7,678 nt of DNA, taken from the NCBI GenBank assembly GCA_023261915.1, contig JALRFT010000307.1, positions 1 through 7,678 on the forward strand, given 5' to 3'. A program made the translations under genes and the position numbers. This stretch comes from Acidimicrobiales bacterium. GTDB lineage: Bacteria > Actinomycetota > Acidimicrobiia > Acidimicrobiales > Acidimicrobilacustridaceae. Of the stretch, positions 1-5,395 are shown in pieces (the first letter of the stretch is position 1; each line of letters opens with the position of its first letter). The notes below the pieces were generated by a model. The model worked only from the letters and a program-made list of their open reading frames with translations, had not been told where the DNA came from and ran no database searches.

Positions 1-1
1 C

Positions 2-166
2 AACCGCCTGCTGCGTTCACTGGCAGACGAAACCCGCGTTCTCGTGCCCGGCGACCCCAACCAACACGCCGCCGCACTCTTGGTTCCGCTCGGGCCCCAT
101 CACATTCCGTCAGGTCTCGCTCCTCAGGACCTCCGACCGGACCACTCTCCGCAAGCCCATGACTGA
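2..166 (+). CDS. C-terminal fragment of an unidentified protein, candidate MurL epimerase (5' end outside window)
   Basis: An open frame enters from the left edge and ends at TGA 164-166, giving 54 visible residues. It starts NRLLRSLADETRVLVPGDPN and has a hydrophobic stretch AALLVPLGPHH about halfway along. The codons look typical of this GC-rich genome, and the frame ends in an 8-base overlap with the ATG of the MurD-like gene at 159. That geometry implies a shared transcript and translational coupling. I cannot assign a domain from this tail alone. The neighbour has MurD2 features, and in the characterised Xanthomonas oryzae system murD2 is paired with murL, which encodes the ATP-dependent epimerase of UDP-MurNAc-L-Ala-L-Glu. 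MurL is therefore the leading hypothesis, based on position and not on sequence. The reality of the coding frame is fairly secure; the identity is not. Confidence 0.6.
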   Translation, partial: NRLLRSLADETRVLVPGDPNQHAAALLVPLGPHHIPSGLAPQDLRPDHSPQAHD

Positions 167-1517
167 GCCCACCACGTGGTCGGATCTCGCCGGCAAGCGC
201 GTCGGTCTCTGGGGCCTCGGCGCCGAAGGCCGGGCCACACTGGCCGTGTTGGGGGCCCTTGAGGCCGAGGTGGTGATCGTCGACGACAATCCTTCTGCGG
301 CAACTGCGGCGAGCGAACCAGGTCTCCTCCGTGGTCGCCCCGTCCTCGCCTCCGATGCTGCCGGCATGGCTGCTCTCCGAAATTGTGATCTCGTGGTGAA
401 GGCTCCCGGTATCAGCCGCTACCGCCCCGAGGTGACCGCACTCATCACCGCAGGTGTCCCGGTGCTCGGTGGCCTCGGTCTGTGGCTGGCCAGCGTCGAC
501 CGGTCCCGGGTTGTTTGTGTCACGGGCACGAAAGGCAAGAGCACCACTGCGGCCGTCATGGCCCATCTCGCCCGGGGCCTCGGCATCCGCGCTGTGGCCT
601 GCGGCAATCTCGGCTTGCCCCCGTGGTCCCCCGACGCGCCTACCGATGTGGATCTCTGGGTGGTCGAGGCATCGAGCTATCAGATCACCGACTTCGAGGT
701 GGCTTCGCCGATCGTGGCCGTGACCTCACTGTCACCCGACCACCTTCCGTGGCACGGGGACGTCGAGACGTACTACCGGGACAAGCTCTCGTTGTGTTCG
801 CTACCCGGCGAACGGCGCTGTATCGCCTCCGCCGCGAGCCCGGAATTGGTGGCTCACGCTGACCTTGTCGGCCCCGACGTCCGGTGGGTCGACGAGCACA
901 CGTGGCCGGGTGACTGGGCGGCGCCACTCGGGCTCCGGGGAGCACACAACGTCGTCAATGCCGCCATCGCCCGAACCTGTCTCGTGGAGCTCGGCATCGG
1001 GAGTGCCGATGCCGACGCAACGATCACTGCGGCCGCCGAAGGTTTTGCCCCGCTTGAGGCCCGGCTCGAAACGGTGGGATTCCACGGCGGCGTCGAGTTC
1101 GTTGATGACGGCTTGTCGACCAACGTGCTGCCAACGCTGGCCGCAGTGGACACCTTCTCTGGTCGGCGGCTGGCGCTCATCGTCGGTGGCGCGGAGCGAA
1201 ACGTCGATCTCACCCCGCTCGCCGCGGCCCTCGCTCATCGCTCCGATGCGACGCTCGTCCTGACCACCTACTCCACCGGCCCTGCGATTGAACAGGCTCT
1301 CCGCCATGAGATCGCTGCTCTATCAACCGACGACACGCCGTCGACGACGGAAGTCCGGGCGTGCCGAGATCTGACCGAGGCCGTGAAACTGGGAGCGCAG
1401 TGGGCGTCCCCCGACGGCGTCGTCCTGTTGTCCCCTGCCGCCGCGAGTTTCGATGCCTTCAGGAACTACCAGCACCGCAGTGCCGTGTTCCGGCAGGCCA
1501 TCGCCGATCTTGGTTAG
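159..1517 (+). CDS. murD2: Mur ligase, MurD2-type UDP-N-acetylmuramoyl-L-alanine--L-glutamate ligase
   Basis: This 452-residue cytoplasmic Mur ligase has MurD length and all three domains. They are an N-terminal nucleotide-binding fold (about 12-110), the central ATPase with P-loop TGTKGKST at 122-129, DH at 194-195 and the likely carbamylated lysine K209, and a C-terminal domain ending in LSPAAASFDAFRNY (424-437). ATP-dependent amino-acid addition to UDP-MurNAc-L-Ala is therefore expected. Canonical MurD binds D-Glu using lysines in DSKATN and GGDGKSADF. Here these motifs read DDGLSTN (316-322) and GGAERNVD (343-350), so Lys is replaced by Leu and Arg, and the usual PHRFE is EARLE. Such changes fit MurD2, which adds L-Glu, after which MurL epimerises it to D-Glu. 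ATG 159 is chosen because it overlaps the upstream stop codon and places the Rossmann-like GLWGLGAEG correctly. An ordinary MurD remains the alternative. Confidence 0.85.
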   Translation: MTEPTTWSDLAGKRVGLWGLGAEGRATLAVLGALEAEVVIVDDNPSAATAASEPGLLRGRPVLASDAAGMAALRNCDLVVKAPGISRYRPEVTALITAGVPVLGGLGLWLASVDRSRVVCVTGTKGKSTTAAVMAHLARGLGIRAVACGNLGLPPWSPDAPTDVDLWVVEASSYQITDFEVASPIVAVTSLSPDHLPWHGDVETYYRDKLSLCSLPGERRCIASAASPELVAHADLVGPDVRWVDEHTWPGDWAAPLGLRGAHNVVNAAIARTCLVELGIGSADADATITAAAEGFAPLEARLETVGFHGGVEFVDDGLSTNVLPTLAAVDTFSGRRLALIVGGAERNVDLTPLAAALAHRSDATLVLTTYSTGPAIEQALRHEIAALSTDDTPSTTEVRACRDLTEAVKLGAQWASPDGVVLLSPAAASFDAFRNYQHRSAVFRQAIADLG

Positions 1518-1547
1518 TCGGCCCGACGCCGAGCGCGGCAGGTCGCC

Positions 1548-2753
1548 TCAGTTTCGAACCCGGCATTGCACCGTGGGTGGCGCATCGCCACAGTCGAGGA
1601 CGCCGGCGAACTGACTGGAGCCACCCAACTCGTCGATGAGGAACGCAGCCGCGTAGGAACGAGTGATGCGCTGCACCTCGAGGTAGTCGAGCACCTCAGC
1701 CCCACAGGCCTGGCCGGACTGGCGCTCGAGCTCAGCGCTGATGGCCTCAGGAACATCAGGCCGCTGCCCCACGGCAATGCGCAGCTGGCAGAGATCCGTG
1801 AACGAGTTGTGGGCAGCACCCGTGATGTCGACCCGGACGAGTGGCCGACTTCCAGCGCTCGACCACACCAGCTCGGTCTGGGGGTCAATTGGCGTGGTGG
1901 TGTCGAGCGTGCCGCTGATGACCATCAGGGGCACCGTGATGGATGCCATCTGGTCCTCACTGATCAGCGAGGTGTAGGGGGCCAGCGCCACGAGGGCCTT
2001 GACCCGGGAATCTGCCGCCAGCCCCCCTTGGGGTCCCGATGCACCCCCGGCAACAGCGAGGGTTGCGTAACCGCCGAATGAGTGGCCGGTTACCCCGATC
2101 TGATCGGCGTTGATCCGCCCGGCGAGCGGGTCGGCGGAGTCCGCACTGAGTGCGAGCACAGCGTCAATGGTGGAACTCACATCCCGGGGACGCACCTGGG
2201 CCACCTCGGCCTCAGGCAACGACTGACCAGTGAACTCGTCGAGCGCAGTGTTGCCGGTGTGGTCGACCGCGGCCACCACGAAGCCCTTTGAGGCGAGGAA
2301 CTCGGTGAGGAAGGTAGATACCCATCGGAAGCCCCCGCTGCCGTGGGAGTAGATCACGAGAGGAAACGGACCCGACGCCGCAGGCGCTTCGTCCCATGAC
2401 ACCTCCGAGGTGTATCCGAGGCCAGGGATGAAGGAATACTCATGGCGCTTGAGCCCCTCGGTGGCATCGGCCTCCACCGGGTACCAGACGTCGACGGGCA
2501 GACGTCGTTCCGGGTTCTGCGCATCAGTGATCTCGATGGTGCGGACTCCGACCTCCCATGGTCCGGATTCCCCGGCCTGCACGAGATTGCCTGCGGCCGA
2601 GGCCGGGTCGGTGGTGCTACTCGCCGCCTGTTCGTCCCCTGATCCGCAGGCTGCGAGTCCACCGAGGAACAAGACTGAGGACAGGACACCAAGAAGCGTC
2701 CGGATCGCCTTGGCATGGCCGGAGGCGGAAACGGTGGTGGGGGTCGAGGACAT
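1548..2753 (-). CDS. Secreted lipoprotein alpha/beta-hydrolase, PAF-acetylhydrolase/dienelactone hydrolase-like
   Basis: This is a 401-residue predicted lipoprotein. A charged N-terminus leads into a hydrophobic stretch (about 19-33) and a lipobox LAAC with acceptor Cys36, so the enzyme should be anchored outside the membrane. A Ser/Thr/Ala-rich linker follows. The hydrolase fold is recognisable by VDVWYP (87-92), the oxyanion-type SHGSGG (136-141), RPRDVSSTIDAVL (188-200), and the nucleophile elbow GHSFGG with Ser225. Asp284 in SGTLD and His315 in GAAHNSF complete a plausible Ser-Asp-His triad. The pattern matches the PAF-acetylhydrolase-II-like/dienelactone hydrolase group, which cleaves short or oxidised acyl esters; the real substrate cannot be read. 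C-terminal cysteines 322, 350, 388 and 397 may form disulfides, as expected outside the cell. The gene lies 35 bases behind the hemolysin III-like gene on the same strand. ATG 2753 is supported by AGGAG four bases upstream. Confidence 0.92.
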   Translation of the reverse strand: MSSTPTTVSASGHAKAIRTLLGVLSSVLFLGGLAACGSGDEQAASSTTDPASAAGNLVQAGESGPWEVGVRTIEITDAQNPERRLPVDVWYPVEADATEGLKRHEYSFIPGLGYTSEVSWDEAPAASGPFPLVIYSHGSGGFRWVSTFLTEFLASKGFVVAAVDHTGNTALDEFTGQSLPEAEVAQVRPRDVSSTIDAVLALSADSADPLAGRINADQIGVTGHSFGGYATLAVAGGASGPQGGLAADSRVKALVALAPYTSLISEDQMASITVPLMVISGTLDTTTPIDPQTELVWSSAGSRPLVRVDITGAAHNSFTDLCQLRIAVGQRPDVPEAISAELERQSGQACGAEVLDYLEVQRITRSYAAAFLIDELGGSSQFAGVLDCGDAPPTVQCRVRN

Positions 2754-2757
2754 GACG

Positions 2758-2762
2758 CTCCT
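2758..2762 (-). promoter_or_regulatory. Ribosome binding site of the lipoprotein hydrolase
   Basis: The minus strand reads AGGAG four bases before the ATG at 2753. The spacing is short but usable, and it supports this start over internal ones. It lies inside the 35-base gap after the upstream hemolysin III-like gene, consistent with translation from a shared mRNA. Confidence 0.55.
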
Positions 2763-2788
2763 GGGTCTGGTTTGTGATCTTGTGGTTG

Positions 2789-3631
2789 TCAGGACAATTC
2801 GGCGGCGGTGCGACTGAGGTCGAGCTCAATCACCGTTGCGGGCGTGGCGCCATCTTCATCTTCGGGAGAACGCTCCCCATCTCTGGTGATCTCGGCAATG
2901 GCAGCAAGGTGGAAAGCCGCCCCAATCAGCGTCGCAGTGTGCCACACCTCGTGGTAACCGAAGACCTCGGGGAAGGGATTCGGCTTGCGAGCAGCGAACA
3001 GCCCGGCCCCCACGGTGTAGGCGACGCCCCCGGCGGTCAGGAGCGCTCCGGCGCGCACCCCGTGGCGACGCACGACGAGAGGAAGCAGGACGATGCCGCT
3101 CCATCCCAGCGCCAGATACGCCACGGCTCCGTAGGAGGTGCCGTGGGTCCGGTCGTAGAGCCGACCGAAGGCGCCGATCGCCGCACCCGCCCACAGGCTG
3201 GCCACTGCTGGCTTGGCAACAGCCGGGGGCAACACGGCCGTAGCGACTGGGGTGGCGCTGCCGGCAATCGCAGCGAAGATCATGACGTGGTCGGCGGGCT
3301 GGGACCACCGGTGCTGGGCCTCGGTTCGGGTCAATCGGTGGTAACCGGCCGAGGTTGCGAGCATGGCGCAGAGTCCCGCCCCGTAGACAGCCACGGCGCT
3401 GCGATGGCGCTCTCGTCGAAGTGCGAGCGCCGTCGTGGCGGCAAGCGCAACGGGCAGCGCCGTGGCGTGCAGCCACCCCCGCAGCCGCGGGCGGGCCGCC
3501 CACGCCCGCTCCCACTCGGTCGGTATCGGTGCCGCTGAGGACGTTCCCAGTCGAGCGCGGGCCTTGCCCACTGCCCCCGTCCCCCAACGACGGGCCTCCT
3601 CAACCAATCTGCGATTGCCTGTGCGGTCCAC
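2789..3631 (-). CDS. Hemolysin III / PAQR-type seven-helix membrane protein
   Basis: This 280-residue polytopic membrane protein has about seven hydrophobic segments between residues 52 and 247. The signature residues of the HlyIII/PAQR (CREST-type) family are all present: SAGYHR with Ser94 and His98, DHVMIFAAIAGSATP with Asp114, and FGYHEVWH with His227 and His231. In the family these residues form an intramembrane metal site, and lipid-hydrolase activity or membrane-fluidity roles have been proposed. The name hemolysin is historical and does not prove toxicity. An Arg-rich N-terminal extension of about 50 residues precedes the core, and an acidic tail follows it. The start is GTG 3631, the first in-frame start, weakly supported by AGGG a few bases upstream. 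A later GTG at residue 21 is possible. The downstream secreted ester hydrolase makes a two-gene membrane-lipid operon plausible. Confidence 0.9.
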   Translation of the reverse strand: MDRTGNRRLVEEARRWGTGAVGKARARLGTSSAAPIPTEWERAWAARPRLRGWLHATALPVALAATTALALRRERHRSAVAVYGAGLCAMLATSAGYHRLTRTEAQHRWSQPADHVMIFAAIAGSATPVATAVLPPAVAKPAVASLWAGAAIGAFGRLYDRTHGTSYGAVAYLALGWSGIVLLPLVVRRHGVRAGALLTAGGVAYTVGAGLFAARKPNPFPEVFGYHEVWHTATLIGAAFHLAAIAEITRDGERSPEDEDGATPATVIELDLSRTAAELS

Positions 3632-3640
3632 GATGCCCTG

Positions 3641-3646
3641 ACGCTA
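3641..3646 (-). promoter_or_regulatory. Candidate -10 hexamer for the hemolysin III-like operon
   Basis: The minus strand reads TAGCGT, fitting the actinobacterial TANNNT -10 pattern, nine bases before the GTG at 3631. This would give a 5' leader of only a few bases. No clear -35 element was seen. The hexamer is short and could occur by chance. It shares a 51-base divergent gap with the promoter of the DUF2510-CD225 gene. Confidence 0.3.
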
Positions 3647-3670
3647 CAGCCCGTGCGAACGGCACGACAG

Positions 3671-3676
3671 TAGGGT
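3671..3676 (+). promoter_or_regulatory. Leaderless-type -10 hexamer of the DUF2510-CD225 gene
   Basis: TAGGGT fits TANNNT and lies exactly six bases before ATG 3683, so transcription would begin at or next to the start codon. No Shine-Dalgarno sequence fits in that space. The other DUF2510 gene has TACCCT at the same six-base distance. No convincing -35 was found. Confidence 0.55.
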
Positions 3677-3682
3677 CGGACC

Positions 3683-4096
3683 ATGACCCAGGAACCAACA
3701 GCTCCACCCGGCTGGTATCCCGACATCAACGCCACAGGTACTGAACGCTGGTGGGACGGTTCCCGATGGACCGACCACGTCCGTACCGTCCCAGCAACCG
3801 CCATCCTTCCGCCGGGAGCCGTGAAGCCCAACGACTATCTGGTCTGGACGGTGCTGACGACCATTCTCTGCTGTCTCCCCATCGGGGCAGTTGGGATCTA
3901 CTTTTCGGTTCAGGTTGGCAAACGATGGGCCGAGGGTGATCTGGCAGGTGCCGAGCAGAATTCCCGCACGGCACGCACCCTGGCCATCGTCTCGGCGGCG
4001 ATCGCCATCGTCGTGGTCGTGGCCTATCTGGTCTTCGTCATTGCCGTGCTCGGGACCTCATCCATGAAGCCCGACGTCCCCTCAAACGCCATCTGA
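3683..4096 (+). CDS. DUF2510 plus CD225/dispanin-like small membrane protein
   Basis: This 137-residue protein has two modules. Residues 8-32 are a DUF2510 domain, with PPGWYPD and the paired-tryptophan motif RWWDGSRWTD. Residues about 50-124 resemble the CD225/dispanin family. That part has a first hydrophobic segment carrying CCLPIGAVGIYF (63-74), a charged amphipathic linker with VGKRWAEGDLAGAEQNS, and a second hydrophobic helix at about 97-124. CD225 proteins are small membrane proteins that in animals alter membrane curvature and fusion; bacterial members are poorly characterised, so function is open. DUF2510 is a short aromatic actinobacterial module usually placed before membrane segments. 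The N-terminus is probably cytoplasmic, as there is no signal peptide. The gene is monocistronic, divergent from the hemolysin III-like operon and convergent with the proline-rich gene, with a 56-base gap to the latter that holds no clear terminator. Confidence 0.9.
   Translation: MTQEPTAPPGWYPDINATGTERWWDGSRWTDHVRTVPATAILPPGAVKPNDYLVWTVLTTILCCLPIGAVGIYFSVQVGKRWAEGDLAGAEQNSRTARTLAIVSAAIAIVVVVAYLVFVIAVLGTSSMKPDVPSNAI
3704..3760 (+). repeat. Diverged direct repeat, DUF2510 coding copy 1
   Basis: The segment encodes the DUF2510 module of the CD225 gene. Its first 21 bases match 4964-4984 at 20 positions, and TGGTGGGACGGT at 3749-3760 is identical to 5003-5014. The stretches between are diverged. 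This may be a remnant of domain duplication or simply shared codon preference on a conserved peptide. Confidence 0.6.
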
Positions 4097-4152
4097 GCAA
4101 CGGTTCACCGATGCCGAGCCGCCTCAGTGACGACCCGGCGTCGCAGCGAGGT

Positions 4153-4776
4153 TCATTCGTAGACCTGGTAGACCTCGCAGGTGAAGTTCGATGACGTCGG
4201 TTCATCGAAGGTAATGACATCCCACGTGCCGCGAGCACCGGGCTGGAGGGTCCCACTACCACCGGAAGAGAAGGTCTCGCCGCCCGTTCCATCAGTCGGG
4301 GAGATCCGAACCTCGACAGTGAATGACTTCGATGATGATGACTCATTTCTGATGGTGCCCGACGCCTCGACGTCGCCGAAGGAGTCAACCTGACACTCAG
4401 TGACCTCAACAGAGAAGTCGTTCGGTGACGCCTCATTGCCGAACGTGATTCGGCCATCAATCGGCAGTGTTGAGAGGGTCTGGTCAATCTCATCGACCGC
4501 CCGGTTCAGCACGAAGAGGAAAAGACCGGCGATGATGGCGCCGAGTACCACGATCACGACAGCAATGATGATGGCCGCCTTCACGCAGCCCGAGTTGTCT
4601 GACGTCGTTCCCGGAGCGGGTGGGGGCTGGATTCCACTCGGCGGGGGAGGCACGGGTGGAGGTGCCGCCGGGGGCGGGCTGGCCGGTGGTGGGGCCGCAG
4701 GGGGTGGCGGGGGTGGCGGCGGTGGACCACTCTCCGGACCAGATGGTTCCCCAGGACCATTCGTCGGTTCGCTCAC
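4153..4776 (-). CDS. Proline-rich single-pass membrane protein with exported beta-type domain
   Basis: This protein has 207 residues from GTG 4776. An N-terminal low-complexity region (about 10-56) is very rich in proline, including a run of nine, with PPPA and PPPS units. It leads to one transmembrane helix (about 65-90) preceded by C64-V-K. The exported part (about 91-207) resembles DUF4352/FxLYD-type domains of bacterial envelope proteins: a weakly conserved beta pattern with GDVEASGTIRNES (134-146), LQPGARGTWDV near 177-187, and cysteines 128 and 200 that could pair. Function is unknown; a role in envelope sensing or binding is only a guess. GTG is chosen over the upstream ATG 4917 because GGGAGG lies seven bases before it, and because the longer start would run into the divergent gene. 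The polyproline stretch should need EF-P for translation. Its neighbours on both sides are DUF2510 membrane proteins. Confidence 0.85.
   Translation of the reverse strand: MSEPTNGPGEPSGPESGPPPPPPPPPAAPPPASPPPAAPPPVPPPPSGIQPPPAPGTTSDNSGCVKAAIIIAVVIVVLGAIIAGLFLFVLNRAVDEIDQTLSTLPIDGRITFGNEASPNDFSVEVTECQVDSFGDVEASGTIRNESSSSKSFTVEVRISPTDGTGGETFSSGGSGTLQPGARGTWDVITFDEPTSSNFTCEVYQVYE
4643..4713 (+). repeat. G-tract cluster, possible G-quadruplex in polyproline coding region
   Basis: The plus strand carries at least seven runs of three to five G (near 4643, 4654, 4670, 4676, 4691, 4700 and 4709), separated by mostly short loops. They are the complement of proline codons in the minus-strand gene, so they lie on its template strand. 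Codon content explains their presence. A G-quadruplex here is possible but not shown. Confidence 0.5.
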
Positions 4777-4783
4777 GGCGCAA

Positions 4784-4789
4784 CCTCCC
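4784..4789 (-). promoter_or_regulatory. Strong ribosome binding site deciding the GTG start
   Basis: The minus strand reads GGGAGG seven bases before GTG 4776. This is the best Shine-Dalgarno match found in the window and is the main reason to set the start of the proline-rich protein at 4776 and not at the ATG at 4917. Confidence 0.75.
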
Positions 4790-4885
4790 TTACTGGAGCT
4801 CCGGCGAACTCCGCCTCCCCAGTGTGCCACCGGGGGTCGCCAACCACTCGTGATAGTCCTCACTGCCGCAGGGCGTCCCTCCGGA

Positions 4886-4891
4886 TACCCT
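4886..4891 (+). promoter_or_regulatory. Leaderless-type -10 hexamer of the DUF2510-DUF4870 gene
   Basis: TACCCT fits TANNNT and is six bases before ATG 4898, the same geometry as at 3671-3683. There is no Shine-Dalgarno sequence between it and the start. The 121-base divergent gap (4777-4897) otherwise holds the ribosome binding site of the minus-strand gene, and no TANNNT hexamer was found for that strand. Confidence 0.55.
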
Positions 4892-4897
4892 TTCCTC

Positions 4898-5395
4898 ATG
4901 GCTGATGAGCCCGTCAATCCACCGGTTGGTGAACCAGCGGAGGTCCCGGCGGAATCCGTTACCCCACCCGGCTGGTACCCCGACGGCAGTGGCGGAACCC
5001 GTTGGTGGGACGGTCAGAACTGGGGGGCACCCGCTGCCGTTCCGACACCCGCAGCCAGCGCACCGGTGAGCGATCCCAAGACCATGGCCATGCTGTGCCA
5101 CCTGCTCGGCATCTTCACCGGCTTCCTCGGACCGCTCATCATGTACCTCGTCTATGGCGAGCGGGACCCGTTCGTCCGCCACCACGCCGCCGAGTCACTG
5201 AACTTCCAGATCACGCTCACCATCGGATTTGTGATCTGCTTCGTCTTGGCGTTCGTGCTGATCGGCTTTCTGCTGCTACCTGTCCTCATCGTCGGCGGAC
5301 TGGTGTTTGAGATCATCGGATGTCTGCGGGCCAACGCCGGGGAGTGGTGGCGCTATCCGATCAATCTCCGGCTCGTTCCGGGCGCTCAGGGCTGA
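4898..5395 (+). CDS. DUF2510 plus DUF4870 membrane protein
   Basis: This is a 165-residue protein. A Pro/Glu-rich start (1-22) is followed by a DUF2510 module, PPGWYPDGSGGTRWWDGQNW (23-42), then an Ala/Pro linker and a DUF4870 domain (about 59-160). The latter is recognised by AMLCHLLGIFTGFLGPLIMYLVYGERDPF (64-92, key residues H68, P79 and the following charged loop), HHAAESLNFQIT (95-106), two hydrophobic helices (about 105-142), and the terminal A-x-x-G-x-x-x-x-YP-I motif around 145-155. DUF4870 proteins are small membrane proteins of unknown function. The start at ATG 4898 is supported by the -10 hexamer immediately before it. Plus-strand extension upstream to 4400 is only a glycine-rich antisense shadow of the polyproline gene. 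The 3' end overlaps the convergent dehydrogenase gene by 35 bases. Confidence 0.92.
   Translation: MADEPVNPPVGEPAEVPAESVTPPGWYPDGSGGTRWWDGQNWGAPAAVPTPAASAPVSDPKTMAMLCHLLGIFTGFLGPLIMYLVYGERDPFVRHHAAESLNFQITLTIGFVICFVLAFVLIGFLLLPVLIVGGLVFEIIGCLRANAGEWWRYPINLRLVPGAQG
4964..5014 (+). repeat. Diverged direct repeat, DUF2510 coding copy 2
   Basis: This is the partner of 3704-3760. The first 21 bases differ by one silent change (TAT versus TAC tyrosine codon), and TGGTGGGACGGT is identical. Six fewer bases separate the two blocks, so the internal loop of this DUF2510 copy is two residues shorter. Confidence 0.6.

Noticed and set aside
801..1307. 168-codon minus-strand open frame inside the Mur ligase gene
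   Set aside because: The conserved Mur ligase motifs run through the whole stretch on the plus strand, and the minus product resembles nothing.
1518..1547. Terminator between the Mur ligase and hydrolase genes
   Set aside because: The short GTCGG/CCGAC inverted repeat leaves a one-base loop and no T run follows.
1566..2081. 171-codon plus-strand open frame opposite the hydrolase gene
   Set aside because: It is a shadow frame. The minus strand shows lipobox, nucleophile elbow and catalytic triad; the plus product has no recognisable domain.
2774..3538. 254-codon plus-strand open frame opposite the hemolysin III-like gene
   Set aside because: The product is Arg/Gly/Pro-rich low-complexity sequence typical of antisense frames in GC-rich DNA, whereas the minus strand carries all PAQR signature residues.
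2789..3631. Reading the hemolysin III-like gene as a toxin
   Set aside because: The family name is historical. The residues seen are those of the PAQR metal site, and nothing in the context points to virulence.
4097..4152. Possible bidirectional terminator between the CD225 and proline-rich genes
   Set aside because: Only four-base stems such as CGAC/GTCG can be drawn and there is no T tract.
4400..4897. Plus-strand N-terminal extension of the DUF4870 gene, rich in glycine
   Set aside because: It is the antisense image of the polyproline gene. The minus strand has a strong ribosome binding site, a transmembrane helix and a sensible domain, while ATG 4898 has its own promoter hexamer.
4777..4917. 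Upstream ATG start (4917) for the proline-rich minus-strand protein
   Set aside because: The extra 47 residues are Arg/Gly-rich without a recognisable pattern and would overlap the divergent gene; GTG 4776 has GGGAGG at good spacing.
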